64,000 nt of DNA from Nymphalis io (Eukaryota > Arthropoda > Insecta > Lepidoptera > Nymphalidae). The translations under genes were made by a program, and so were the position numbers. Of this stretch, positions 11,747-23,420 are shown in pieces. Numbering within the stretch: the stretch's first letter is position 1; each line of letters starts with the position of its first letter. The stretch is taken from contig NC_065898.1 in the NCBI RefSeq assembly GCF_905147045.1, forward strand, positions 5,084,001 to 5,148,000, in the 5' to 3' direction. The notes below the pieces were generated by a model. It searched no databases and was not told where the DNA came from. It saw nothing but the letters and a program-made list of their open reading frames with translations.

Positions 11747-12368
11747 CTAAATAAGAAGTATCCTGATGTAATATGATTCAATCGACAAAAAGTAAATTAT
11801 CCGTAAGGTTTTTTTTTTAAATTAAAATTCAAATATAAAAGACATCGAGATTTTATTGAAATTGTTTTTCGATTCGAGTAAAATTTTGCTCCAAATAAAT
11901 GTAGATATAAAAGTTGAAAGTATAAAATCTCTGCAAGATTATAATATGGAAGTTTCGAATGCGAAAGGAATGGGGGAATTAAACTAAGTATGCAAATAGC
12001 TGGGTTTACTGAACTCTGTGGTTTCTATGTCTGACTCCGTAAATTCTGTGATCAGCATTGTGTTAGTCTAGAGGCAGCTTACTAAGTTGCTTATATATTT
12101 TCGAATTTTATCGGTAGTGTTTTTGTATCTTGTAGTGATCACTTTGTCTTTATCCATCCTTAAGTTTATTTGTTTATCTAATGTACAAAATTTGTTTATA
12201 TATACTTACGTATCAATAAGTAGTATAAAAAAAGCTTTCGTAAAACCATTTGACGTTGTCCTGCCACTGTGTATATGAATATAAATCGTCATTACTAAGT
12301 GCACCATATGAAAACCTTCTGTATGAAAAAATACATATATTTGCTCATTATGGCAATTCTAATAGTCA

Positions 12369-12684
12369 AGCCGAGATGGCCCTGTGGTAAGAACGCGTGA
12401 ATCTTAACCGATGATCGTGGGTTCAAACCCGGGCAAGCACCACTGAATTTTCATGTGCTTAATTTGTGATTATAATTCATCTCGTGCTTTACGGTGAAGG
12501 AAAACATCGTGAGGAAACCTGCATGTGTCTAATTTCACTGAAATTCTGCCACATGTGAATTCTACCAACCCGCATTGGAGCAGCGTGGTGGAATAAGCTC
12601 CAAACCTTCTCCTCAAAAAGAGGAGAGGAGGCCTTTAGCCCAGCAGTGGGACATTCACAGGCTGTTACAAAAAAAAAAAAAAAA
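12369..12684 (+). repeat. Full-length family A SINE with A-tail
   Basis: A complete copy runs from AGCCGAGATGGCC (A box region) and GGTTCAAACCC (B box) through the CTCGTGCTTTACGGTG core to AGCCCAGCAGTGGGACATTC and CTGTTAC, then an A run of about 16. It is flanked by AATAGTCA on both sides (12361-12368 and 12685-12692), the target duplication of a LINE-type retrotransposition. Most other copies here end in GGTTACGG-type repeats, so the A-tail is unusual. Confidence 0.93.
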
Positions 12685-12692
12685 AATAGTCA

Positions 12693-14382
12693 TGGTAATG
12701 GTAATGGGTCGAACGGTCTTTTAATTTCAGACAAATATACCAATATTCATTTTTATTTATAAGATTGTACGATTCTGTCAATGCAAAGTGAATAAAATAA
12801 ATCATATGCAAAGTCGTTTTAGAAATTATTGTTATAAACTCTACGCTGTATAAATTAAATTTGTAAATTTATTACTGTTATAGTAAAACGATATTAAAAA
12901 ACTTCTATTCGGATTCATAAAACAAACGATATACAAACTTTATCATTTGTTTCAAATGATCTGTTTTAAAATAACGATTTTGTGATAAATTGCATTTCAG
13001 TTTTTAATAAAGCTGATAAAAATGCAAAACAGTAATATTGACTGTAATAAAAAACGTTGACTCGCGTGCTCCCAATGTTTCGCCTTGCGGAATAGATATC
13101 AGCAGAAGACTGCATATTGCAAAAATATTAAAATTTAAAAACATGAATAAAATTATCATATTTACATCTGTAATATGTTTTAGTCCGCGTGTCTAGTAGA
13201 CTAATAATAGTTTAGCTAACGATAAGAGAGGGAATCACTCTGGCTTTTCATTGCATTCCTTACACTAACATTATAAATTCGAAAGTAACTCTGTTATGCT
13301 TTCACTGAATGTGATGAAATTTTTCATGAAACATGCTTGAATGGAAGGACATTGGAAGGATATTAACGGATCATCATGAAATTCTATATTGGCGTTTACA
13401 GTTGTAGAGGACATATCGTACTTAACACTTTCACACGCGGGCGGTAACTAGTAGTATATAAAACCTATATTAATGGCGAGCCCGCGTTTACCCTTTGATT
13501 TTATTCGATTAATTAATAGTAGCCACTCTACCTTATCATAAAATATTGTTGTAAATTCCGTCGTTTGGTTAATCCGGTGCTATGTAAAATGTCAAACCGA
13601 CAACTATCGCCTCGTACAATATTAACAGGGAAATATTTTACAAAAAAAAAATCTTTTTCCTATTTTAATCGTCGAAGATAAAACTATTATATTCGGTCGG
13701 TATTCAATGCAGTATGTATTTGACAGAGACTTTATATTCTAAAAACGTTTCATTTTCTAATAGCTTTAATAAGTTTTTTTTTTAATATAGAAATAATATT
13801 TAAACTTCATATTTAATTATTAAAAAACTGTGTTCTTGATAATTATTCTAATATTAATTGTAATTTATAATTCTAAAACACATGTTTAATAAACCTGCGC
13901 TTGGTTTTTTATTATGAATAATTAATTAATGCTTTTTTACATAAATACAAATTAATAGAATTATATTACCATAACAGGAATCATACCAAATGTTTTAATC
14001 TGCCGAAATTTAGTCGTAACAAATATCAATACAACCTTTTCTATCACATTATATCAAATTTGTAATATTATTTAGATAACATTATCATATTGATGGACTA
14101 ATTCGGATAAGCTTATCTAAAATAAATAACAGCTGGACGAAACCGCGTTAAGTCCTTTGATACGTTAGGTTTACATAGATAATGCAATAAGGGATGAAGT
14201 TTATTTGCTTTGCTAAAATAAACTTGGCTAAGCTTCAATTTCACTATTCTATTATATATTTAGTCTTTGGCAAATCAATATAGCGAACAGATTTATAATA
14301 AATAGACTTTGTTTTTAAAACAAATCATTTTACATTACATTTAATGATTAATATAATGAACGTCAGATGTATGTAGTTATAT
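12693..14382. other. AT-rich noncoding sequence
   Basis: No coding sequence, RNA gene or clear mobile element is recognised. Only AT-rich sequence with homopolymer runs is visible. Confidence 0.5.
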
Positions 14383-14500
14383 TTATTTATTTATTTATTT
14401 ATTAGGGAAACATACAGCATATCGTATATTACAACTAAATATAATAATCATATTTTAACACTTATGCCAGTTAAGTTTCCACTACTGTTTTAACAGGGAA
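14383..14500 (+). repeat. Short repeat family E (TTTA tract then GGGAAACATACAGCAT)
   Basis: A TTTA microsatellite leads into GGGAAACATACAGCAT and ends near AAGTTTCCAC. The same order of elements occurs at 31575-31690, so this is an interspersed repeat and not a unique microsatellite. Class is unknown; the simple tract at one end could be the tail of a retroelement read from the other strand. Confidence 0.6.
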
Positions 14501-15446
14501 CTTTAAATTTGAACCATTGCTAAACTATATGAATATTTGTTTGTTTATTGGAGCATTACTTGAAAATTACTGAACTGAATCGATAGACGGTTATTTTTTG
14601 CACATAGTTAAAATAATTTTAATTTGAGCTTGGACCTTAATAAAACTTGGAAGTTAAATTTAATTAAAATATGTTGTCTGAAATTTATGCCATTTTTTTA
14701 TATTGTCGTTCACTTGATCGACTTCGATCACGGCAGCCATTTTCATGGGACACTAAAGTTCGCAGTGTGTGCAAGTGCAGAAGATATAACAGTGCACACG
14801 TAATCGATTATAACATAACGATATATTATCATTTTTATACCTTTCTTTTCTAGATAAAATCAATACTGAGAGAATACGAAAGTAATTTTCTGTCTGTTAC
14901 GATTTTTGGGCTAAATAACTGAATGAATTTAAGCCTTGACCCCTTGAACATCGAACTACTTTCTTAACTAGGACCTGACTTCTCGTCCCATCAGACGCGG
15001 ACGAAGCCGCGGGCAAAAACAAGTATCCGATAGGTTCAGATAATTTCACTTTTATAAAAAAACAGCTTTACATTTAAAAACTAATTTCGAATATGATTTT
15101 GTATAATATTCGAATTTTATTTTATTATCAGTAATCAAAATATACCCAACTATGTACATTTGTAAACAGAACAACTCCATGTACTAAAATTTGTTTAATC
15201 CTTAAATGTTGGTTATCGTACGTCGCACGCATACGCCCGTAATAAAGTTTATGAGTTTGCACAAAGCTCTCAGGAGATGAGGGTCACAGTAGTTAGCATT
15301 TACATAACACGAAAGCCTCGGAGTCATTCCCAATTATCCTGTATGCTCATGGCATTGTTCGAGTCAAGATATTGAGTTACAAAGACTCATAGCAATCACG
15401 TACAGAATTTATAATGTTAAGGAGTGTTAAATCCGGGCTATATAAA
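14501..15446. other. AT-rich noncoding sequence with a possible old repeat edge
   Basis: No gene is visible. Around 14990-15020 the phrase GACGCGGACGAAGCCGCGGGC resembles the end of a common lepidopteran repeat, and a related phrase occurs near 40800 (GGGCGAAGCCGCTG). The extent of that repeat cannot be set from this window. Confidence 0.45.
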
Positions 15447-15717
15447 TTATAGAATAGGAAGGCGGACGAGTATATGGGCCACCTGATGGTAAGTAGTCAC
15501 CGACGCCAATAGACATTGACATTGTAAGAAATGTTAACCATCGCTTACATCACCAATGCGCCACCAACCTTAGGAACTAATATGTTATGTCCCTTGTGCC
15601 TGTAATCACTCACCCTTCAAACCGGAACATAACAATACAAAGTACTGCTGTTATGCTGCAGTATATCGGATGAGTGGGTGATACCTACCCAGACGAGCTT
15701 GCGCAAAGCCTTACCAC
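15447..15717 (+). repeat. Repeat family B copy
   Basis: From TAGAATAGGAAGGCGGACGA to GCGCAAAGCCTTACCACT, with all family B landmarks in order. It lacks the short TAATTACACTGTCTCA segment present in the 4440 copy, so an internal deletion separates the two. No target duplication is evident. Confidence 0.85.
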
Positions 15718-17569
15718 TAGTAATTTTCATATAGCAAAATATCATACAGTGCATTCGTCTAGCTGTTGTACGTTTAAGCTTCAAAGTTCGTTTACAGAAT
15801 GTTTCAAAAGGATAGAAGTCTTAAATTAAAAGAATCTGCTTCAGATAGCATTCAAAATGTACTTAATATATCAACACATATCGAGATATATAATAATGTA
15901 TATTATATACATTATTATTATATGCCACATAAACATTTGCTTATGAATGAATTTATATATCATACATATTTTACTTTATAGCTGTTGTTTGTAATAGTCT
16001 TCTAATACTTAATCATAAATACTTGATTTTTTAGCTGTAATTATATTTAGTATATCTTTAAATAACACATAATTTATATGTGTAGCTTTTTGAACGTCAA
16101 ATTATAACTTTTTTTTTTTTGACGTGTATCTACGCTAAATGACCGCAAAATATTCTGCCAGTGACACGTATAAAAGATATAACACATGAGATCTATCAAA
16201 AGGCTTCAAATTTTGATGTGTTTAATGATGATGAGTAGAAACTATCAAATACTAAAGAAGTTGTGTAGAACAACATGATAATTAAATAAATTGAATACAA
16301 CATATAAATATTATAAAAACATAACAATAATTTTATTTTATATTTTACAATGAATTTAATTTAATATTTTAAAAATTGAGAACAAACTAATGTAAGACGA
16401 AATTTCAGGTTTACATAATTTATACAATTTTTAGAAATTATAAAATGATTATTGTCAGTATCCCTAAGATGTTGATTTTATTTTATATAAAACAAAAAGT
16501 TTAAATAACTTTCGCTGTAATCTACTACCATTATAAACTTCTTGTGTCTTACGTATGTTAAGTATAAAATCTTTTAGTGAAGTTCGGTTAAAAGCATGTT
16601 AAGTTTGCGTACACACATTTGCGTAATCAAACGAGCGGAAACGACGAATATATGGAATATAATATTTGTAAAGCTACAGCTACATCGTTGCAACTACAGC
16701 GCTCCATACGTACAGTTTTAACTAAACAGTTGAACTGTTCAGTTAAACCGTAAGGTTTGGAGAGTATAACTGAGGATCGTACAGTTGAACTGACAACCAA
16801 TTAAATCATCTCTAGATACAAATGAAAACCGAATGCTCGTAGCAGAAAACCGAGAGATTTGCTCGTGGAAAGTTAAATCGAAAGTACTACGACCGCGGCA
16901 AACGAATAAGCGTATTTTACAAAGATAGCTCGTATTTTTTTCGCCCCCGTAGCTACAAAATTATTTTTACACAATTTTGTGGGGAAAGCAATTTCGATTC
17001 AGAGTTATTATTAAATTATGATTTAATTTCAGAATCAAATTCCTAGTTTACTTACTTTATTGTTTTTTGGTTAAAGCTATGTTGATACTTGGGTGATAAT
17101 ATGGAAGAATCGTTTCAACCACGTGGATATAAAACGCGATATCTGTGGTTTTATACATGCTAACCCTGTTACTGTAAACAATGTATGTTATTTTATATGC
17201 CCCTTCCATCGTTTATCTCAAACGCGCCTGTGTAAACATTTTACTGGGAGATGTCTAATACTTATCATTGTAAACAAATCGTACCCTATTTATACATTGT
17301 TATCAAAAGAAAATATAAAACAACATGCCCAGACCGTCTTAATCTATTTGGTCTACGAACTAATTCGTAGATTTTGTTACAGAATATATATATTAACTGA
17401 AAATGTATATATATTTAATTATATACTTAAAATATATGTATATTTTTTAATTTTATATAGTTAATCGTTTTGTTTTTAATGCATAGTTTTTACTGAGCTT
17501 TGCTGCGTGTAGAAGATCAGAAAAATAAGTTTAATTTAGAAAGAGCCTGAAAATGTTTCACTACTTGGC
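15718..17569. other. AT-rich noncoding sequence
   Basis: No gene is recognised. A 123-codon open frame at 17093-17464 has no start context, domain or sensible composition (ends in a run of I/Y/L/F) and is judged chance. An imperfect palindrome lies at 16714-16750. Confidence 0.5.
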
Positions 17570-17720
17570 AAAGATCTCCTCGCCTCTTGAGGAAAGTACA
17601 AGATAATAGACCTATATACATTAAGCACTCGACAACTCAATTGCATTTGCTCGGCTTTGAACCCCTCAATCTTTAGCTAAGATACACGAGTTTTATTAGC
17701 TGCTGGGCCATCACAGCTAC
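17570..17720 (-). repeat. Old family A SINE fragment
   Basis: Reading minus, GATGGCCCAGCAGC and GGGTTCAAAGCCGAGC resemble the A- and B-box parts of family A, followed by a degenerate body ending near CTCAAGAGGCG. Strongly diverged, no target repeats. Confidence 0.5.
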
Positions 17721-18617
17721 AAATAATATGCAATTATTATATATAAACAAAAAATAAAATTTTGTTTCACAATGTAATTTTATTGAATCTTATTTGTTTA
17801 TTTTAATTAACACAAGATATACTGAACGAAATAAAACGATAAATATTTAAAGGGGTAAAACTATTCCTATGATTATCTTAGTTTATGCTAAATAAAAAAA
17901 CATGTTTGAATTAACATCGTTGGAATATTTAAAATTTTATATATAGTGTTTATTTACATGCGATGGCTCGTGTCAATTTCAATTAGGCGAAAGCAAACGT
18001 GCCTTGCTAGTTTAATTGCCAGCTATGAGATCGTATACGATCTGGCGATAACCATCAGAGCGTGTCTATTGCAATTAAGACATATTACAGAGTATGGCGT
18101 TCGTAGTCGGTTTAATCGGTTTGTTGACTGGTTAGCAGATGCTTCTGTTTATTGCGAATATAACTCGATTGAATTTACTTTTAATTATAGAGTCTATACA
18201 TGCAACGTGTAATGAGGCCGTAATGTATCTAAAAATAAGCTGGTTCTTATTATGTTTAATATATTGAATGATTTCGTAATGTTTGGAGGATAAATCAAAT
18301 AGGAATATATTCGTATTTTCAGCTGTGATGTATTCGGGCGAATATCACGAAAATTATGATACTTTTTCTAGGTCGTTGCGAATTGACATGTCAATAGTTA
18401 TAATATTATAGTATACACGATCAATTTATATTTAGCATATTTTAATTGTATATCATCGCGTGTTTTTTTTTCCGAAAGTACTCTTTTCTGTTAAGTTCAA
18501 AGATCTGGAGATTAACCTTCCTTCGCCGGGACGCCACGGTAGTACTCGCAATACAGTGGCGCCCCCGAACTCAATGCCGTTGTATCCCACATACTTCTTT
18601 TATGCTTCTTTATTGGT

Positions 18618-18890
18618 GGTAGGGCTTTGTGCAAGCTCGTCTGGTACCTACACCACCTATTCATCAGATATTCTACCGCAGTACTTTGTACTGTTGTATT
18701 CCGGTTTGATGAGTGAGTGAGCCAGTGTAATTGCAGGCACAAGGGACATAACATCTTAGTTCCCAAGGTTGGTTGCGCATTGGCAATGTAAGCGAAAGTT
18801 AACATTTCTTACAATGCCAATGTCTATGGACGTTGATGTCCACTTACCATTAGGTGGCCCAAATGTTCGTCCGCCTACGTATTCTATTAA
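18618..18890 (-). repeat. Repeat family B copy
   Basis: On the minus strand, GGCGGACGAACATTTGGGCC leads through AGACATTGGCATTGTAAG, TGGGAACTAAGATGTTATG and AACCGGAATACAACAG to GACGAGCTTGCACAAAGCCC and CTACCACC. It lies about 500 bp upstream of the first visible Pde11 exon. Chance open frames overlap it on both strands. Confidence 0.83.
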
Positions 18891-19406
18891 AAATAGAACG
18901 CGTATATTGTGATTTCCTGCAAGTTTTCGAATTGTAAACATATCGACCGATGTCGATAAAAAGGAAACTGGTTTGAGAAAAAAATATAATGACTTCTAAT
19001 ATGCTATAAGATCATTGATAAATCTACTTTATTATTGACAAAACATCGAATATATATGAATAACTTTTTTTTAATGGCACTTACGTTGGTACTTATACTT
19101 TGTTAATGGAATACTAATGTACGAATTATTCATAAATAATTAAATATTGACATTTTTGTGACTGGAGAATAACCAATCTATCCTACAATCAATTAAGATT
19201 AAATCCATTTATTTCTAGAATTTAATTTTTTATCGTTACTTTAAATGGTGTAACAATAAACTGTACAGTGAGTTTTATTTTACTTAAGTCATTAAATTGA
19301 AAATTTAATATTATAGTTTATATGTGAAGGTACTATTGGATAACAATGTGATAAATCATTTAGTCGTTACTTGACAGTGTACTGAAGTGTTTCTCTATTG
19401 TTTCAG
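18891..19406 (+). other. AT-rich sequence up to the first Pde11 acceptor
   Basis: This stretch carries no recognised repeat. It ends in a polypyrimidine tract TTTCTCTATTGTTTCAG whose AG (19405-19406) is the acceptor of the first visible Pde11 exon. Confidence 0.6.
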
Positions 19407-19548
19407 GTCTACAGCTGCGGAGCATAGAGGAGCCGCCAGGGGGCGCGGGCGGCGGCATGCCCGCGCCTACCTGTTATGACGCAGAATGTGCCCGCACAGA
19501 AGCCTGGCTCGATGAGAATCAGGAGTTTGTACACGACTATTTCTTAAG
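19407..19548 (+). CDS. Pde11: Pde11 exon (N-terminal leader): phosphodiesterase 11
   Basis: First visible coding exon of a cyclic-nucleotide phosphodiesterase of the PDE5/6/11 family. It follows a good acceptor and ends at AG|GTTAGT, phase 2. The frame encodes LQLRSIEEPPGGAGGG, then MPAPTCYDAEC, then EAWLDENQEFVHDYFL. The last segment matches the conserved EAWLD...YF leader of PDE5/PDE11, which precedes the KATR motif in the next exon. The frame is open back to the acceptor, so either an upstream exon contributes codons or translation starts at the in-frame ATG at 19457. The window does not decide this. GC content, especially the glycine-rich codons, is far above the surrounding intron. Confidence 0.88.
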
Positions 19549-20436
19549 GTTAGTTATCTATCTATCTTCAGATTGTTTATATGTAATGATTTGTACGTCT
19601 GAAGTTCGTTGTGAGCTCACACTATAATATATTTTATCCTTCCCTTATTTTTTTTTCCCTAATAGAGGTTGCCGGGAAGATATCACTATAAATGTTAAAA
19701 GCTTCTTAACATGCTTTATAGCTTAACTGTTTTTCTATTGTTGCATACAATTTTTGAATAGTGTATTATAAAGTATAAATAAATAAATTATTATCTTAAT
19801 TAGATATCATTTGCTAGTTACCCAAGTTGTCGGTTAAATTTTAAGGCGTGCTTAACAACGTTCTTATTAATTATTTTTCTGGCACCAACGCCAAGCTCCA
19901 GTTTTCAATTAGGTTCATCAAACTATTAAACTGCTGATTTTCTTTCTGATTTCGTTCTAAGTTCTTAAAACTATGATCCTACGTTCTGTAGAAATTCTGT
20001 TTCGTATAGGGCAGCAGAAACAGTTTTATTTACGATAGACATTCAACAATGATATTTATAATAGCTTAGATTGTGTTTAGATATATTCGTATTGGCGGTC
20101 CTTGGTTTGTTCTCTTAAACTTTGCACTATTAATATCTCCCTGTCTCGATTTTTTCGAAATATTTATCGTATACTTTTTATTACCGCTTTGTGTAAGTAC
20201 GAAGCTTTTGTCAGGAAATTTTGCTCTTTCAAAAACTTCAAATATCTATAAATATATTTTATCACGAGCATGAGTAATGTATATCATGTATGAACATTAT
20301 ACATAAAATATGTTCCAGAAACTAAAATAAAGTTCAGAAACCATTTTACTTTGACGAGAGAATTGAAATGAATCGTAACTGTGATTATGTCTTCGATCGT
20401 ATATTATTAAAAAGAACAGCTCCGCTTATATAAGCC

Positions 20437-20665
20437 AACATGGTTCAGTAGATAGAAGACATTGATCCTTACTGAAAGTAACGCATTCAATTCTGCGAAA
20501 ACTCTACATTCTTTTAGCCATAATATGCTTAGAATACATCTCGTGTGATGTTTAAGGACAACATCGTGGGAAAATCTAAATATGTTGAAATAAAACTGAC
20601 TCATTTTTCCGCAATAGAACATCATGGTGATATAGGCTCCAAATCCTTTTCTCCTTTTTCTTATA
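20437..20665 (+). repeat. Old family A SINE
   Basis: Head-like CATGGTTCAGTAG, a CTCGTGTGATGTTTAAGGACAACATCGTGG core and a terminal GGCTCCAAATCCTTTTCTCC show family A structure with heavy divergence. No target repeats. Confidence 0.6.
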
Positions 20666-21487
20666 AGATAAAGCACTCACTTTATTTACTTAATTTTATT
20701 TATAACTAGCTGACCCGTGCCCACTTCGTGTGGCGGTAAACTTTACTTGTGATCGATTGGCCGAATATTAATAAAATTGTCTCGCGTATTTGGTATTTTA
20801 AATTATATCTTAAACTATGCAACCAAAAAACAAACTGTAAAAATGAATTTTATTTAAATAAAATGTCCTTAGTAATAAAGCAATTTATTTCTAATTAAAT
20901 TGACGTGTTTTATATGAAAAAAACCGACTGATAGAAATATCACTCAATAGATTACAACACGGTGGCTTTTCCATACCTATGTCGTATTATCTCTTTAACA
21001 ATTGGTCCAAATTATATGCAGTAAAACGTCTTTTGTTTTAAACACTTGAGACGATGTTTACTTATTTTGATAAGAATTCATAATTGTTGATAATATGACC
21101 AATAAACAACTTAAATTATTTTTTAATATAAAAAAAACTACTTTTTGTTACTTAAATATAAAAGTTGGAAATATGCTGACGCTGACTTTTTTGTAGGCAT
21201 TATTAAGCTCTACAACTTTTCTCAAGAACTCAATCACATATCTCTCATCGTTAAGGCCGCGTTCGTAAGAAACGTTTTCGTTCGACCGTTTTTCTCCGAC
21301 CAACTTTGCAAATCCCACTACCACGAAAAAGTCTTTTCATTTTTCGAGTTAATATATAGCCTATGACAATCACAAATGATATGGCTTTTGGCAAAATCGG
21401 CTAGGTAGATCCAAAGATTACCCCCTACAACATCAAAAACTTTACCTCCTTATAATATTAGTATAGACTAGCTGCCAATGGCTATGC

Positions 21488-21640
21488 TCTGGTAGAATAA
21501 AATTCTTACATAAAAACGTTTATATTGAAAAACAGGTGTACAAAGAAAACTATAGTTTTTTTGGGCCAAGGACGCTCTCGTGAATACGCAGAACAACTCA
21601 CCAAATTTTCATCACAATAAGATAAATGGCTTGGGAACAC
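21488..21640 (+). repeat. Short repeat family F copy
   Basis: Shares the order GTAGAATAA, ACAAAGAAAA, TTTTTTGGGcca/GAGTTGGGaac, CTCTCG/TCTCGG, ATACGCAGAAC, CATCA-AAT and GATAA with 26577-26715. The match is loose, about a dozen short blocks, so this is an old dispersed repeat of unknown type. Confidence 0.45.
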
Positions 21641-22387
21641 ATAGAGGAAACACGAACTTTTATTATTCATATAGATAGAGCATAACTGTCTAATTTGAGT
21701 ACCGAGTACCTTTGTTTTAGATATGGCAAGATAAATATTAAATTGAAACAAGTTTATCTCTATTATTACATTACATTTTTAATTAAGCAGCTTACAGTAA
21801 CAGCAAGGAACAACTTTGATGTATTTAACGTGATTATATTATATACTATTTAAAGTTTTATGTATTTAATTCAATAAACACATAAAACGTTTAATACATC
21901 ACACTTTAGCACATTATAATTTTACTCATTCAGAAAACTGGTAAAAACTAACCGCTGAAATCATGCTTAATTTGAAACTTTTTATTATGAAAACTATCAG
22001 GAAAAGCCGGGAGCTATTATTAGGTGTGAAATATAATGCAAATTAAAGATATGAAGTTATTAACCGTGATATTGTGTAGTTGTTTTTGATTAAACTTTCG
22101 TTCGTTGAACCACAAGCGGCAATTCTATTTGCCTTTTATTCAAAGAAACATGATTGACATATAATTTAATGTATTATTACCATGTCATACATATATATAA
22201 AGATTTATTTCATAAATGATCTACTGTCTGTTTTCTTACAAACAGTTGTTTAACATCACCTGAGTATGTGTATCCACACATACTCAGGTGAATGCCACTG
22301 AAGTAAGAATTAGTTCCATCGGATCGATTGGGAATTTTTCACACACTTGGTGACGTGGTATATTTTGGTACATGGTGGAATATATTA

Positions 22388-22695
22388 AGAGCCGAGATGG
22401 CCCAGTGGTAAGAATGCGTGAATCTTAACCGATGACCGTGGGTTCAAACCCGGGCAAGCACCACTGAATTTTCATGTGCTTAATTTGTGATTATAATTCA
22501 TCTTGTGCTTTACGGTGAAGGAAAACATCGTGAGGAAACCTGCATGTGTCTAATTTCACTGAAATTCTGCCACATGTGAATTCTACCAACCCGCATTGGA
22601 GCAGCGTGGTGGAATAACCTCCAAACCTTCTCCTCAAAAAGAGGAGAGGAGGCCTTTAGCCCAGCAGTGGGACATTCACAGGCTGTTATGGTACG
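22388..22695 (+). repeat. Full-length family A SINE with 11-bp target duplication
   Basis: Complete copy from AGCCGAGATGGCCCAGTGG (A box) and GGTTCAAACCC (B box) to CACAGGCTGTTATGGTAC. It is bounded by GGAATATATTA at 22377-22387 and 22696-22706. Few differences from the 12369, 28428 and 38446 copies indicate a recent insertion. A chance 68-codon frame on the other strand spans it. Confidence 0.94.
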
Positions 22696-22974
22696 GGAAT
22701 ATATTATCCGTTGCATCTATGCCTTTACTTTGTTATGTTTTAGTCAAACATTAGTAACTTTTATTGGTACTAATTTGTTAATATTTTATAAATATGAAAT
22801 TTACTATCTACTGTTAAATAAACAGTATATAGTAAATTAAATATAAAACACAAATAAATAAATAAATAAAATACGAATATTTCAACCATACAATCGATTT
22901 GTTGAAATTATTTGTTAACTAAAATTAAATTATTAAAACGATGGAACTACTATTTTTTTTAATATATAAGCTAG

Positions 22975-23420
22975 CACTCGACTGTTATCAAACCTGATGG
23001 AAAGTGATGATACAGTCTAAGATGGAGCGCGCTTGCCTAGAAGATGCCTATTCACTCTAGATTTGAAGGTACCCATATTGTAGGTGGTGGGAAAAACGGA
23101 GGTCGGGAGGGTATTCCAGATCTTAGCGGTGCGTATCAGAAACGAGGAAGCAAATCGTTTCGTATATGTCTTAGATACATCAACTACGTACGGGTGCAGA
23201 TCTTTACGATGCCTCGCAGTTCTATGGTAAAAAGGTGACGGAAGAATCAAATTAAATTGCTTCTGGGCACACTCTCCGAAATATATTCTGTAGAAAGCCG
23301 ACAGACAGGCAACCTTACGACCGTATTTCAAGGTCTGGAGTTTTGCGACCAGTTTCTGGTCGCCAATGAGCCTTCTAGCACGACGATCCAAAGCGTCAAG
23401 CTGGTACTTAGATAAGTTTT
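22975..23420 (-). mobile_element. CR1/Jockey-type LINE, 3' end only
   Basis: The minus strand encodes the C-terminus of a reverse transcriptase: LSKYQLDALDRRARRLIGD, then FYRIYFGECAQ, FYHRTARHRKDLHPYVVD, FLIRTAKIWNTLPTSVFP and FKSRVNRHLLGKRAP before a stop at 23017. This is homologous to the last 120 residues of the LINE at 59845-61279 but clearly a different subfamily. The 3' UTR ends in an ACTTTCCATCAGGTTTGAT phrase typical of such LINEs. The copy is 5'-truncated upstream of 23420. Confidence 0.88.
23017..23391 (-). pseudogene. LINE reverse transcriptase C-terminal fragment
   Basis: An uninterrupted frame of about 124 codons from the post-RT C-terminal domain of a CR1/Jockey-type LINE. The reading extends upstream of the first in-frame TTG without a start codon, so it is a truncated remnant and not an independent gene. 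No catalytic RT motif is included. Confidence 0.85.

Noticed and set aside
17093..17464. 123-codon open frame
   Set aside because: Composition follows the AT-rich background (I, Y, F, L runs), with no domain and no upstream signals.
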